NCBI RefSeq assembly: GCF_025460805.1
Contig: NZ_JAMXFJ010000013.1
Location: 105,728-169,727 of the forward strand
Reading direction: 5' to 3'
Source: Microvirga sesbaniae
GTDB lineage: Bacteria; Pseudomonadota; Alphaproteobacteria; Rhizobiales; Beijerinckiaceae
Length of the DNA stretch: 64,000 nucleotides
Shown here one piece after another: positions 31,303 through 45,772 of this stretch. Every line of letters starts with the position of its first letter. Within the stretch, counting starts at the first letter, position 1. Both the position numbers and the translations under genes were made by a program. Below the pieces are notes generated by a model. It was not told the origin of the DNA, did no database searches, and saw only the letters and a program-made list of their open reading frames with translations.

Positions 31303-31926
31303 CTATTCCGCCGCCACGGGCTGGGCCAGCAGCTGCCGGGCTGCGGGGCCGATATCCCCGGCCGTCCAGTGAGGGCGGCAGACGGACACGTAGCGGCCCT
31401 CGCCGCCGATCTCGACCACCTCGCCCGAGCGCACGGCCTCGCCGTTGCGGTCGTATTTCAGGATCATCGTGGCCTTGCGCCCGCAATGGCAGAGCTGCTT
31501 GATCTCCTGGAAATCGTCCGCGAGGGCCATGAGGGCCACGATCGCGTCGCTGAACAAGGTGCCGTAGACGTTGTTCTTGAGCCCGTAGGCCATGACGGGG
31601 ATCTTCAGCTCGTCGACGATCCAGGCCAGCTGGCGGATCTGGTCCGCCGTCATGAACTGGACCTCGTCGATGAGCACCGCGGTCACCGGCCGCCTGGCAT
31701 GCTCCGCCGCCACGAGGGCGCCGATGGCCTCGTCCTTGCGCAAGGGAGTCGCGTCGGCCTCGAGTCCGAGGCGCGACTTGACCTTGCCGATGCCGAACCG
31801 GTCGTCGATCACGCTCGTGAACAGCAGCACGTGGCCGCCGTTCTCGATGTAATTGTAGCGGACCTGCAGGAGATGGGTGGTCTTGCCTGCGTTCATCACC
31901 GAGTAGAGGAAGTGGAGCTTTGCCAT
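31303..31926 (-). CDS. tdk: Thymidine kinase
   Basis: 207 residues. Type II thymidine kinase phosphorylating thymidine with ATP in pyrimidine salvage. P-loop YSVMNAGKTT at residues 8-17, DExQF-like LIDEVQFM near residue 90, zinc Cys residues (CHCGRKA and CRPHW) and the lasso/specificity region are present. It is 9 bp downstream of lpd and probably the last gene of the TCA operon transcript. Confidence 0.95.
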   Translation of the reverse strand: MAKLHFLYSVMNAGKTTHLLQVRYNYIENGGHVLLFTSVIDDRFGIGKVKSRLGLEADATPLRKDEAIGALVAAEHARRPVTAVLIDEVQFMTADQIRQLAWIVDELKIPVMAYGLKNNVYGTLFSDAIVALMALADDFQEIKQLCHCGRKATMILKYDRNGEAVRSGEVVEIGGEGRYVSVCRPHWTAGDIGPAARQLLAQPVAAE

Positions 31927-31935
31927 CCGGCGATC

Positions 31936-33336
31936 CTACATGTGGATCGCGCGCTTTTCGACCGCGAGGGCGGCTTCCTTCACAGCTTCCGCGAGGGTCG
32001 GATGCGCATGGCAGGTGCGGGCCATGTCCTCGGAGGATCCCCCGAACTCCATGGTGATCGCCGCCTCGTGGATGAGGTTGCCGGCCTCCGGACCGATGAT
32101 GTGGACGCCGAGCACCTTATCGGTGGTCGCATCGGCCAGGATCTTCACGAAGCCGTCCGTAGTGCGGTTCACCTTGGCGCGGCCATTGGCCGTGAACGGG
32201 AACTTGCCGACGTTGTAGGCGGTTCCGGCGCTCTTGAGCTCCTCCTCGGTCTTGCCGATGGAGGCGACCTCGGGGAACGTGTAGACGACGCTCGGAATCA
32301 CGTCGTAGTTCACGTGGCCCGCCTTGCCGGCGATGGTTTCCGCAACGGCAACACCCTCGTCCTCGGCCTTGTGGGCGAGCATGGGTCCGGCGATCACGTC
32401 GCCGATGGCGTAGATGCCGGTCACGTTGGTGGAGAAATGCGCGTCCGTCTGGATGCGGCCGCGGTTGTCGAGCTGGACGCCCACGTGATCGAGGCCGAGC
32501 CCCTGGGTGTAGGGCACGCGGCCGATGGCGACCAGCACCACGTCGGCCTCCAGGGTCTCAGGCGCGCCGCCCGCGGCGGGCTCGAAGGTGAGCGTCACGC
32601 CGCTGCCGGCCTTCTCCACCTTGGTCACCTTGGAGCCGAGCTTGAACTGGAAGCCCTGCTTGGTGAGGATGCGCTGGAAGTTCTTGGCGACCTCGCCGTC
32701 CATGCCGGGCAGGATTCGGTCGAGATACTCCACCACGGTGACCTCGGAGCCCAGGCGGCGCCACACGGAGCCGAGTTCGAGGCCGATCACGCCGGCGCCG
32801 ATGACCACGAGGCGCTTCGGAACGCTCTCGAGCTCCAGCGCGCCCGTGGAGGAGACCACGACCTTCTCGTCGATCTCGATGCCCGGCAGGCGCGTCACGT
32901 CGGAGCCCGTCGCGATGATGATGTTCTTCGTCTCGAGCATCTGGTTCGAGCCATCCTCCGACGTCACCTCGACCTGGCCCGGAGCCGCGATGCGGGCGGT
33001 GCCGATGAAGGCGTCGATCTTGTTCTTCTTGAGCAGGAACTCGACACCCTTGGTGTTGCCGTCGACGCCCTCCTGCTTGAAGGACTGCATGGTCTTGAGG
33101 TCGAGGGTCGGAGCGGACACGCCGATGCCGAGCCCGGCGAAGTGATCGCGCGCCTCCTCGAACATGTGCGAGGCGTGTAGCAGGGCCTTGGACGGGATGC
33201 AGCCCACGTTGAGGCAGGTGCCGCCATGGGTCTTGCGCTTCTCGACGACGGCGGTCTTGAGGCCGAGCTGCGCGGCCCGGATGGCGGCCACGTAGCCGCC
33301 GGGGCCGGTGCCGATGACGATGACATCGTAGGACAT
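31936..33336 (-). CDS. lpd: Dihydrolipoyl dehydrogenase (E3)
   Basis: 466 residues from the ATG at 33336, with GGTGGAG upstream; a longer in-frame start at 33384 is rejected. FAD-dependent E3 that reoxidises lipoyl groups of the 2-oxoglutarate dehydrogenase complex. The redox disulfide is Cys41/Cys46 ([13 protein letters not shown]). N-terminal FAD motif [10 protein letters not shown], a second NAD motif [17 protein letters not shown] and the C-terminal [11 protein letters not shown] are intact. It follows sucB in the operon after 253 bp containing repeats. Confidence 0.97.
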   Translation of the reverse strand: MSYDVIVIGTGPGGYVAAIRAAQLGLKTAVVEKRKTHGGTCLNVGCIPSKALLHASHMFEEARDHFAGLGIGVSAPTLDLKTMQSFKQEGVDGNTKGVEFLLKKNKIDAFIGTARIAAPGQVEVTSEDGSNQMLETKNIIIATGSDVTRLPGIEIDEKVVVSSTGALELESVPKRLVVIGAGVIGLELGSVWRRLGSEVTVVEYLDRILPGMDGEVAKNFQRILTKQGFQFKLGSKVTKVEKAGSGVTLTFEPAAGGAPETLEADVVLVAIGRVPYTQGLGLDHVGVQLDNRGRIQTDAHFSTNVTGIYAIGDVIAGPMLAHKAEDEGVAVAETIAGKAGHVNYDVIPSVVYTFPEVASIGKTEEELKSAGTAYNVGKFPFTANGRAKVNRTTDGFVKILADATTDKVLGVHIIGPEAGNLIHEAAITMEFGGSSEDMARTCHAHPTLAEAVKEAALAVEKRAIHM

Positions 33337-33407
33337 TGCTTGTCTCCACCTAACGGCATGCCCGGACATGATCCGGGCATCCACGTCTTGTTGTGCGTTT
33401 GATCGCC

Positions 33408-33437
33408 TGGATGGCCGGGCGAGCCCCGGCCATGACG
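33408..33437. repeat. Type A palindromic repeat
   Basis: Arms GGATGGCCGGG and CCCGGCCATGACG with a short CGAG loop, in the lpd-sucB gap. Confidence 0.7.
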
Positions 33438-33454
33438 CTACGGATCGTGGTTCT

Positions 33455-33592
33455 TAGAGCATCGTGCGGAAAAGGGGATCCGGTTTTCACTCGCGTGGCC
33501 CTTCGGGTCCGCTCTCGACGATGCTCTCATCCAAAGAGAATGCATCGGATCCGATCCCAAAAGTGGAGTCCACTTTTGGGTCCGCTGCTTTA
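33455..33592. repeat. Two type B palindromic repeats
   Basis: First unit arms GAGCATCGT (33457) and ACGATGCTC (to 33525). Second unit GCATCGGATCCGATCCC, core CCAAAAGTGG/CCACTTTTGG, and CCGCTGCTTT (33542-33592). The second runs to the sucB stop codon, so it may form the 3' end of the sucB message. Confidence 0.75.
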
Positions 33593-34843
33593 AAGGTCGA
33601 GAACGAGGCGCGCCGGATCTTCCAGCGCATCCTTGACCCGCACGAGGAAGGTCACCGCTTCCTTGCCGTCGACGATGCGGTGATCGTAGGAGAGGGCGAG
33701 ATACATCATCGGGCGCACGACGATCTGGCCGTTGCGGACGACCGGGCGCTCCTCGATGCGGTGCATGCCGAGAATGCCCGATTGCGGCGCGTTGAGGATC
33801 GGGGTCGACATGAGCGAGCCGTAGATGCCGCCGTTGGTGATCGTGAAGGTGCCGCCCTGCATCTCGTCGATGGAGAGCTTGCCGTCGCGGGCGCGGCGGC
33901 CGAAATCGGCGATCTTCTTCTCGATGCCGGCGACCGACAGGTCGTCCGCGTCGCGCACCACCGGAACCACCAGGCCCTTCTCGGTGCCGACCGCGATGCC
34001 GATGTGATAGTAGTTCTTGTAGACGAGATCCTGCCCGTCGATCTCGGCGTTGACGGCCGGAACGTCCTTGAGGGCCTGGATCACCGCCTTGGTGAAGAAG
34101 CCCATGAAGCCGAGCTTGGTGCCGTGCTTCTTCTCGAACACGTCCTTGTACTGGCTGCGCAGGTTCATCACCGCGCTCATGTCCACGTCGTTGAACGTGG
34201 TCAGCATGGCGGCGGTGTTCTGGGCGTCCTTGAGGCGGCGCGCGATGGTCTGGCGCAGCTTCGTCATCTTGACGCGCTCTTCGCGCTCGGCATCGACCGG
34301 GGCCGAGGGGGCGCGGACCTGGACCGGAGCCGCCGGCGCGGGCGCCGCAGCGCCGCCCGTGGCGATGGCCGCGAGCATGTCGCCCTTGGTCACGCGGCCA
34401 TCCTTGCCGGTGCCGGGCACGCCCACCGGGCTGACGCCGCTTTCGGCCGCGAGACGGGCCACGGCCGGTCCGTTGTCCCTGGATGCGCCGGCGGGAGCGG
34501 CCGCCGGAGCCGGGGCCGGCGCCGGAGCAGCCTTGGGCGCCTCCGCCTTCGGGGCAGCGGCAGGAGCCGTCGCAGGAGCCGTCGCAGGAGCCGCCGCGGC
34601 CGCGCCGCCCTCCACGATGGAGCCGAGCACCGCGCCGGGGCTGACCGTCTCGCCATCCTTGGCCACGATGTCGCCGAGCGTCCCGCTCGCGGGAGCGTTG
34701 ACCTCGAGCGTCACCTTGTCGGTCTCGAGCTCGAGCACGGGCTCGTCGGCCTTCACGGGATCGCCGGGCTTCTTGAACCAGCGGCCGATGGTGGCCTCTG
34801 ACACGGATTCGCCAAGAGTGGGTACGCGGATTTCGGTTGCCAT
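33590..34843 (-). CDS. sucB: Dihydrolipoyl succinyltransferase, E2 of 2-oxoglutarate dehydrogenase
   Basis: 417 residues. Transfers succinyl from the lipoyl arm to CoA. The N-terminal lipoyl domain has Lys43 ([11 protein letters not shown]). A long Ala/Pro-rich linker (about 80-140) precedes the E3-binding domain ([20 protein letters not shown]). The C-terminal catalytic domain ends with the active-site [13 protein letters not shown]. It starts at [16 protein letters not shown]. In the operon it follows sucA and the YciI gene. Confidence 0.97.
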   Translation of the reverse strand: MATEIRVPTLGESVSEATIGRWFKKPGDPVKADEPVLELETDKVTLEVNAPASGTLGDIVAKDGETVSPGAVLGSIVEGGAAAAAPATAPATAPAAAPKAEAPKAAPAPAPAPAAAPAGASRDNGPAVARLAAESGVSPVGVPGTGKDGRVTKGDMLAAIATGGAAAPAPAAPVQVRAPSAPVDAEREERVKMTKLRQTIARRLKDAQNTAAMLTTFNDVDMSAVMNLRSQYKDVFEKKHGTKLGFMGFFTKAVIQALKDVPAVNAEIDGQDLVYKNYYHIGIAVGTEKGLVVPVVRDADDLSVAGIEKKIADFGRRARDGKLSIDEMQGGTFTITNGGIYGSLMSTPILNAPQSGILGMHRIEERPVVRNGQIVVRPMMYLALSYDHRIVDGKEAVTFLVRVKDALEDPARLVLDL

Positions 34844-34867
34844 GGATTACGCCTTAGGGACGGCCCC

Positions 34868-35188
34868 TCACTGAGGGTTCGGTTGATGGGTCGTCCGCAG
34901 GATGGCCTGCGGGACCGGGTGAATGTCATATCGGAAGCCGCCGCCGGCGGCGATCACGGGGTCGTCGTTCGCGATGGCGGCGGCCGCGTCGGCGTCCTTC
35001 GCATCGATGACGGCGACGCCCCAGATCCCGGCCGGATCGAGCACGGGCCCGACGACTAGGGCGACGCCCCGGTCGGCGAGATCCTGCCAATACCCCGCGT
35101 GCTTCTGCATCAGCTCCGCCTCGGACGGCGTCATGTCGCCCGGAAAGGTGGGCCGCGGAGGCAGAAGCTTGCAGAGGTGGATCGGCAC
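34868..35188 (-). CDS. YciI-like domain protein (YCII-related)
   Basis: 106 residues from the GTG at 35188, with GGAGA about 8 bp upstream. The ferredoxin-like alpha/beta fold resembles YCII: an N-terminal strand (MPIHLCKLLPPRPTF), a QKHAGYWQDLADRGVALVVG helix-strand segment and PVIAAGGGFRYDIHP. YciI homologues have a buried Asp-His pair and may be enzymes or binding modules; no activity is known here. It is between sucA (20 bp upstream) and sucB (24 bp downstream), so it is co-transcribed with the 2-oxoglutarate dehydrogenase genes. Confidence 0.82.
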   Translation of the reverse strand: MPIHLCKLLPPRPTFPGDMTPSEAELMQKHAGYWQDLADRGVALVVGPVLDPAGIWGVAVIDAKDADAAAAIANDDPVIAAGGGFRYDIHPVPQAILRTTHQPNPQ

Positions 35189-35208
35189 GGGTCGGGTCTC
35201 CGGTCGCT

Positions 35209-38169
<2,961 letters not shown>

Positions 38170-38180
38170 AATCTTATTCC

Positions 38181-38675
38181 TCAAGCAACGTGTGACAGAG
38201 GCGAGTGATCGTCTGAGCGGCGCCTGTACAACCCTGTCGTTACAGGCATCCAGCTCGCGCCCTCATCCCACGAGTTCTCAATAACTTGCTCGTATTCGTG
38301 AGGGCTGCGGATCGTGATCGTATGGCGCGCCAAGGCGCGCGATGATTTGCGGATAACCGAGAGCGTGTTCCCGTCCCACGCTCCCCCGGCCGGGTCTGCG
38401 GGTGCAAACCCCAGATTGTCGAACCAGAAGAGCCTGTACTCGTTCCGGTCTAAATCAAACGTGAACAGGCCCTTGGCGCGGAAGGTTTCCTGACCGTCAC
38501 GTTCCTGGCGGTAATCTTGCTCCAGAAAAAAGCTGCCGAGGACCGGCTTCGCGGTGACGAAGCTCCGAGCCTTGCCGCCGGGCATCCATGGCGTGTCCGC
38601 AACCACCTCCTCACCCATCCACGCGCCGGCGAGCGCGTGAAGCCTGTTGTGGTGAGGAGTGGGTTGCGGTGCCAT
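38181..38675 (-). CDS. DUF1579-like protein
   Basis: 164 residues, unknown function. Contains the pattern of small beta-barrel-like proteins: RLHALAGAWMGEE near the N-terminus, KPVLGSFFLEQDYRQ, FDLDRNEYRLFWFDN and VIENSWDEGASW. The similarity to the DUF1579 family (LxxLxGxWxGE start, YRLFWFD core) is by recognition only. Located between sucD (32 bp downstream) and sucA (11 bp upstream of sucA), it is part of the TCA operon. No signal peptide is visible. Confidence 0.7.
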   Translation of the reverse strand: MAPQPTPHHNRLHALAGAWMGEEVVADTPWMPGGKARSFVTAKPVLGSFFLEQDYRQERDGQETFRAKGLFTFDLDRNEYRLFWFDNLGFAPADPAGGAWDGNTLSVIRKSSRALARHTITIRSPHEYEQVIENSWDEGASWMPVTTGLYRRRSDDHSPLSHVA

Positions 38676-38707
38676 GGGCTTTCTCGAGCTGTCTCGCGCG
38701 TTTGGGC

Positions 38708-39595
38708 TTAGTTCCCCTTGAGAACCTCGACCAGGGTCTTGCCGAGGCGAGCCGGCGACGGGGACACGCGGATCCCCGCGGCCTCCATGGCGGCGATCTT
38801 GTCCTCGGCGCCGCCCTTGCCGCCCGAGATGATCGCGCCGGCATGGCCCATGCGGCGTCCGGGAGGGGCCGTGCGGCCCGCGATGAACCCGACCATCGGC
38901 TTCTTGCGGCCCTTCTTGGCCTCGCGGGCGATGAACTCGGCCGCCTCTTCCTCGGCCGAGCCGCCGATCTCGCCGATCATGACGATCGACTCGGTCTTGG
39001 GATCGGACAGGAACATGTCGAGCATCTCGATGAACTCGGTGCCCTTCACCGGGTCGCCGCCGATGCCGACCGCGGTGGTCTGGCCGAGGCCTTCATTGGT
39101 GGTCTGGAACACGGCCTCGTAGGTGAGGGTGCCGGAGCGCGACACGATGCCGACGGAGCCGGGCTTGAAGATGTTGGCCGGCATGATGCCGATCTTCGAC
39201 TCGCCGGCCGTCACGATGCCCGGGCAGTTCGGCCCGATGAGGCGCGACTTGGAGCCTTCGAGGGCGCGCTTCACGCGCACCATGTCGAGCACCGGGATGC
39301 CTTCCGTGATGCACACGATGAGCGGGATCTCGGCCTGGATCGCCTCGCAGATGGCGTCCGCCGCGCCCGGCGGCGGGACGTACACCACCGAGGCGTCGGC
39401 GCCGGTCTTCTCGCGCGCTTCCATGACCGTGTCGAACACGGGCAGGTTCAGGTGCGTCGAGCCGCCTTTGCCCGGCGAGGTGCCGCCGACCATCTTGGTC
39501 CCGTAGGCGATGGCCTGCTCGGAGTGGAAGGTCCCGTTCTTGCCGGTGAAGCCCTGGCAGATGACCTTGGTGTTCTTGTCGATGAGGATGGACAT
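38708..39595 (-). CDS. sucD: Succinyl-CoA synthetase alpha subunit
   Basis: 295 residues. Converts succinyl-CoA to succinate with substrate-level phosphorylation. The CoA-binding N-terminus ([20 protein letters not shown]) and the ligase active site near [21 protein letters not shown], with the phospho-His in GHAGAI, are intact. It follows sucC by 12 bp in the operon. Confidence 0.97.
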   Translation of the reverse strand: MSILIDKNTKVICQGFTGKNGTFHSEQAIAYGTKMVGGTSPGKGGSTHLNLPVFDTVMEAREKTGADASVVYVPPPGAADAICEAIQAEIPLIVCITEGIPVLDMVRVKRALEGSKSRLIGPNCPGIVTAGESKIGIMPANIFKPGSVGIVSRSGTLTYEAVFQTTNEGLGQTTAVGIGGDPVKGTEFIEMLDMFLSDPKTESIVMIGEIGGSAEEEAAEFIAREAKKGRKKPMVGFIAGRTAPPGRRMGHAGAIISGGKGGAEDKIAAMEAAGIRVSPSPARLGKTLVEVLKGN

Positions 39596-39607
39596 CAGCT
39601 CGAAACC

Positions 39608-40807
<1,200 letters not shown>

Positions 40808-40841
40808 TCGTTACTCTCCGCATCAGCGGTTGAAGGCGCAC

Positions 40842-40863
40842 GGGCCGGGTCTGCGCCCGGCCC
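40842..40863. promoter_or_regulatory. Intercistronic hairpin between mdh and sucC
   Basis: An 8-bp stem GGGCCGGG (40842-40849) and CCCGGCCC (40856-40863), loop 6 nt, lies between the stop of mdh and the start of sucC. There is no T tract, so it is more likely a processing or mRNA-stability element than a terminator. Confidence 0.55.
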
Positions 40864-40881
40864 CGACGTCCTTGAGGAATC

Positions 40882-41973
<1,092 letters not shown>

Positions 41974-42039
41974 TTAACGGTTCGAAAAGTCTTCGCGATT
42001 ACAGGATCTTGACTGTTCGACAGGGGTCGGAATTTTCCT

Positions 42040-42072
42040 GTTACATTTTTTGAAAATTGTAACTAACGTTAC
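42040..42072. promoter_or_regulatory. Candidate operator: repeated GTTAC/GTAAC half-sites
   Basis: GTTACA (42040-42045), TGTAAC (42058-42063) and GTTAC (42068-42072) give two inverted pairs: GTTACA-n12-TGTAAC and GTAAC-taac-GTTAC. This region is AT-rich for its surroundings. It lies between the 3' end of a TetR-family gene and mdh, about 200 bp upstream of the mdh start, so it is a plausible binding site for the TetR protein (inference). Confidence 0.45.
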
Positions 42073-42698
42073 ACGCTACCGTTCGCCAGGGCTCTTAGAA
42101 CGACCCGGGTCATGGTGGCGAGCCGCTGGTCGAGGATGTCCTGCGGCACCTCCGCGTCGAGACGGACCGTAAGCGGGTTGATGAAGCGGTAGACGGAATC
42201 CGTCACGAAGGAATGGGCCTTCTCCCGGTCCCGGGGGTCGAACTTGCCCGTCGTAATCCCCTCGTCCAGCACCCGGTCGATCAGGACGCGCATGCGGGAC
42301 CGGTGCTTGCGGATGAGGGGACGGGCCGTCTCGGTGGCCGTGCAATAGACGTCGAAGAGATGCCGGTCGTCCTTCAGGAGGTCGCGGTGGATCCGGGCCC
42401 AGGCCTGGATCAGGCGCTCCAGCTTGTCGTCGGCGGGATCCGGAGAATCCGCGATGTCCGCGATGGTCGCCTCCATCCGCCGCAGCCATTGCCCGGCCAC
42501 CGCGTCGATGAGCGCCGCCTTGCTGGCGAAGTAGCGATAGACATTGGCATGGGTCATGCCCGCCGCGTCCGCGATGCCGACCACTGTGACGTGCCTGGGG
42601 CCATGCTCCCTGAGCTGATGGGCCGCGATGGCGAGAAGACGGGTGTCGGCGGGGGCGGTCTCAGCCGGCCGCACGGCTGCGCCGGAGGGCCGCTTCAT
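42069..42698 (-). CDS. TetR/AcrR family transcriptional regulator
   Basis: 209 residues. N-terminal HTH of the TetR fold: AAHQLREHGPRHVTVVGIAD followed by AAGMTHANVYRYFASKAALI, as in TetR regulators. The C-terminal ligand domain is not specific. Its ATG overlaps the zapE stop (ATGA), so it is translated from the zapE message, and its stop is 225 bp from mdh. A regulatory link to the TCA operon is suggested only by position and the repeat at 42040-42072. Confidence 0.88.
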   Translation of the reverse strand: MKRPSGAAVRPAETAPADTRLLAIAAHQLREHGPRHVTVVGIADAAGMTHANVYRYFASKAALIDAVAGQWLRRMEATIADIADSPDPADDKLERLIQAWARIHRDLLKDDRHLFDVYCTATETARPLIRKHRSRMRVLIDRVLDEGITTGKFDPRDREKAHSFVTDSVYRFINPLTVRLDAEVPQDILDQRLATMTRVVLRALANGSV

Positions 42699-43888
42699 GT
42701 CTCGGCGAGCCCCGTGGTGTTGCCGGAGGCTTCCGAGTCCGAGCGGCCATGCGGCAAGGACAGGTATTCCTCCGAGCGCATTTCGATGAGCCGGGACACG
42801 GTGCGGTCGAACTCGAAGGCCTCGCGCCCGCTATCGGCATGATAGAGCGCGTCCACCTCGGCTTCGGCCGAGGCCAGGAGCTTCACATGGGCATCGTAGA
42901 GGGCGTCGACGAGCAGAATGAAGCGCTTCGCCTCGTTGCGGCGCTCCAAGGTCATGGTCGGGATGTTCTCGAGAATGACCGTGTGGAATGCCTCGGCCAG
43001 AGCGAGGTAATCGGCGGCGCCTAGGGGCTTGGAGCAGAGATCCCCGAAGGCGAAGCGCGCCACGCCGCCGGCGGCCTGCGGCACCTCCACGGGGTGCCCC
43101 TTGACGGTCATCGTCAGGGGCTTGCCCTGCTCGCGTCCGGTCAGGCTCTTGAACGCCCGGGTCAGGGCCGCATGGGCGTGCTCGTCGGCGGGCGTATAGA
43201 AGACCGGGCTGCCGGCGAGCTTCTCGAGCCGGAAATCGGTGCGGGATTCGAGCTTCACCACGGCCATCCGCTCCTGCAACAGCCCGATGAAGGGCAGGAA
43301 AAGCGAGCGGTTGAGGCCGCCCTCGTAAAGCCGGTCGGGCTCCACGTTGGAGGTGGCCACCACCACGACGCCCCGGGCGAACAGGGCCGTGAACAGGCGC
43401 CCCAGGATCATGGCGTCGGCGATGTCCGTGACGGTGAACTCGTCGAAGCACAGCACCCAGGCCTCGTCGGCCAGAGCCTCCGCCACGGGACCGATGGGAT
43501 CGTCCCCCGAGACCTGGCCGGTTTTCAGCTTCTGACGGTACTCATGGATGCGCCCGTGCACATCGGCCATGAAGGCGTGGAAGTGGACCCGGCGCTTGCG
43601 GCGGACCGGCAGCGCCTCGAAGAACAGGTCCATCAGCATGGTCTTGCCGCGTCCGACGGAACCCCAGACATAGAGCCCCTTCGGGGGCGCGCTGCTCTTC
43701 TGGCCGAAGAGCCAGCCGAGCGCGCTGGGCTTGCGGGCGAGGCGGTGGCTGGCGAGGCTCTCGGCCAGCGCCTGGAGCCGCTTGAGCAGGGCCACCTGGG
43801 CCGGATCGCGCTCGATCGCGCCCGACGTGACCAGGGCATTGTAGCGGGCCGTGATGGATTGAGGCGAGGAGAAGGAGGTGTCGTTCAC
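42695..43888 (-). CDS. zapE: Cell division protein ZapE (AFG1-like AAA+ ATPase)
   Basis: 397 residues from the GTG at 43888, with a GGGAGGGG about 13 bp upstream; a TTG at 43924 is the alternative. Walker A GSVGRGKTMLMD at about 76-87, Walker B WVLCFDEFTVTDI and the LIYEGGLNRSLFLPFI-like region (RLYEGGLNRSLFLPFIGLLQ) define the ZapE/AFG1 family. In E. coli ZapE modulates Z-ring stability; mitochondrial AFG1 homologues assist membrane protein quality control. It precedes the TetR gene and often lies beside mdh in alphaproteobacteria. Confidence 0.93.
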   Translation of the reverse strand: MNDTSFSSPQSITARYNALVTSGAIERDPAQVALLKRLQALAESLASHRLARKPSALGWLFGQKSSAPPKGLYVWGSVGRGKTMLMDLFFEALPVRRKRRVHFHAFMADVHGRIHEYRQKLKTGQVSGDDPIGPVAEALADEAWVLCFDEFTVTDIADAMILGRLFTALFARGVVVVATSNVEPDRLYEGGLNRSLFLPFIGLLQERMAVVKLESRTDFRLEKLAGSPVFYTPADEHAHAALTRAFKSLTGREQGKPLTMTVKGHPVEVPQAAGGVARFAFGDLCSKPLGAADYLALAEAFHTVILENIPTMTLERRNEAKRFILLVDALYDAHVKLLASAEAEVDALYHADSGREAFEFDRTVSRLIEMRSEEYLSLPHGRSDSEASGNTTGLAET

Positions 43889-43957
43889 GGGATGACCGAT
43901 ACCCCTCCCGGCCTTGCAGCGCAAACGTCTTCGGGCGGGCTTGTGCGAAAAGTCGGC

Positions 43958-43998
43958 CTGCCGTCGTCACCGGCCTCGTGCCAGTCATCCCGATCGGG
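43958..43998. repeat. Degenerate type A palindromic repeat
   Basis: GCCGTCGTCACCGGCCTCGTGCCAGTCATCCCGATCGGG matches the type A core with mismatches. It lies just upstream of the IS66-like transposase gene and might have been one boundary of that insertion. Confidence 0.5.
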
Positions 43999-44065
43999 AG
44001 AAGGTAACCGGGGCTTTTTGGGGGCAGGGATTCCTCCGACCGGGCATTCATGATTCAATCCAGGT

Positions 44066-45676
44066 ATGACATCGCCGCCCGGTCGGTCCAGCAAGCCCCT
44101 GTCCTCGACGGCCCTGCGCCAGTTGATCTCGGATCTGGCCAGCAAAATCGATCGGCTGGAGCAGGAGGTCGAGCAGCTGCGCCTCGACAACAGCAACCTG
44201 CGCCTTGACAACCAGGCCCTGAAGGACGAGATCGCCCGGCTCAAGCACCTGCCGCCGCGCCCGCCCTTCAAAGCCTCCGGCATGGACAAAGCCACTCAGC
44301 CGCGACCCACGGGCCCGAGCCGGCGCCCCGGCCGTGGCGCCAAACGAGATCGGGTCACCCGCGAGGTCACGATTCCAGTGGAGGCTCCGCCCGGCTCGCG
44401 TTTCAAAGGCTACAAGACGGTGGTGCAGCGGGATCTGGTGCTGGTTGCCGAGGTGGTGCGCTACAAGCGGGAACGCTGGCTCACGCCCGAGGGTCAGACC
44501 CTCATCGCCCCGTTGCCCGCGGGGATCACGGGTGGGTTCGGGCCGGGCGTGCGGCGGTTCTGTCTCGCCCTGCACACACAGGGCCAGGTCACCACCGAGC
44601 GCCTGACCGATCTGCTGAACGGCATCGGCCTGGCGATCTCCAAGCGGGAGGTGGTGCGCCTGCTCACCGCCGATCTGGAGCCCTTCGCGCAGGAGGACGC
44701 CGCGATCCTGCAGGCCGGCTTGGTCTCCTCGCCCTACCTCACCGTCGACGACACCGGGGCGCGCCATGCCCGCCGTCCTGGGGTCACCACGCAGATCGGC
44801 GGTGAACGCTTTTGCGTCTTCCGCACCAGCCGATCGAAATCGCGCCTGAACTTCCTGACGCTGCTGCGGGGTGGCTGCGAGGACTACGTCGTCAACGAGG
44901 CCGCCCTGGATAATCTGCGGGCGCAATCCGTCGAAGCCGCCGTGATCACCCGGCTGGCCGCGCATCCGGACCAGGTGTTCGGCTCGCAGATGGAGTGGTG
45001 GCAGCATCTGCTGCGCTGCTCGATCAACATCTTCGACCGGCCTCTGCTGCAGGTGCTGGACGAAGCTGCCACCTGGGGTGCGCTCCGCCATCACGGGCTG
45101 ATGGCCAACACCGTCGTGGTCTCTGACGATGCCGGCCAGTTCCGGGTGGCCACGCACGCCCTGTGCTGGGTTCATGCCGAGCGGCACCTGCAGAAGCTGA
45201 TGCCGGCCTCCCCCAAGCAGGCCCAGGCGGTGGAATTGGTCCGTGAGGCGATCTGGTGCTTCCATCGGAGCCTGAAGCTGTGGAAGCAAAGCCCCTCGCC
45301 AGGTGGGGAGCGGGCCTTCCGGTGGCAGTTTGACCGGATCTTTGGCCTGCGCACCGGCTACAAGGAGCTCGACGACTTGCTGGCCCGCCTGGCGCGGCGC
45401 AAGGCCGAACTGCTGCGGGTGCTCGAGCGGCCCGAGATCCCGCTGCACACCAATGCCTCCGAGAACGACCTGCGTGCCTGGGTGATCAAGCGCAAGATCT
45501 CTGGCGGCACGATGAGTGTGGATGGCCGCATGGCGCGTGATGTGATGTTGGGGCTCTCGAAGACCTGCCGCAAGCTCGGGCTGGCGTTCTTCGACTATCT
45601 CGGGGACAGACTCGGCCTGAATGGGGATCGGCCAAGGATCCCGCCGCTCGCCGACCTCATCATCGGAGTAGCCTGA
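44066..45676 (+). CDS. IS66-like transposase
   Basis: 536 residues. An N-terminal coiled coil (DLASKIDRLEQEVEQLRLDN and RLDNQALKDEIARLKHL, about residues 22-62) precedes a catalytic domain of the IS66 type. The DDE triad is likely Asp228 (LTVDDTGARH), Asp354 (VVSDDAGQF) and Glu466 (NASENDLRAW), with a CWVHAERHLQKL segment between. The tnpA/tnpB accessory genes of classic IS66 are absent, as in the single-gene IS66 group. I could not recognise terminal inverted repeats or a target duplication, so the ends of the element are unknown. GC content is like the neighbours. Confidence 0.86.
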   Translation: MTSPPGRSSKPLSSTALRQLISDLASKIDRLEQEVEQLRLDNSNLRLDNQALKDEIARLKHLPPRPPFKASGMDKATQPRPTGPSRRPGRGAKRDRVTREVTIPVEAPPGSRFKGYKTVVQRDLVLVAEVVRYKRERWLTPEGQTLIAPLPAGITGGFGPGVRRFCLALHTQGQVTTERLTDLLNGIGLAISKREVVRLLTADLEPFAQEDAAILQAGLVSSPYLTVDDTGARHARRPGVTTQIGGERFCVFRTSRSKSRLNFLTLLRGGCEDYVVNEAALDNLRAQSVEAAVITRLAAHPDQVFGSQMEWWQHLLRCSINIFDRPLLQVLDEAATWGALRHHGLMANTVVVSDDAGQFRVATHALCWVHAERHLQKLMPASPKQAQAVELVREAIWCFHRSLKLWKQSPSPGGERAFRWQFDRIFGLRTGYKELDDLLARLARRKAELLRVLERPEIPLHTNASENDLRAWVIKRKISGGTMSVDGRMARDVMLGLSKTCRKLGLAFFDYLGDRLGLNGDRPRIPPLADLIIGVA

Positions 45677-45772
45677 GGCCGCCTTGCACACCACCGCCGC
45701 ATAGTCGCCGCCCGGCGGACAATTGTTGTCGGCGCCGCTTGTCCCTTCACCTGTAAACAGAAAGGTTCCGTC

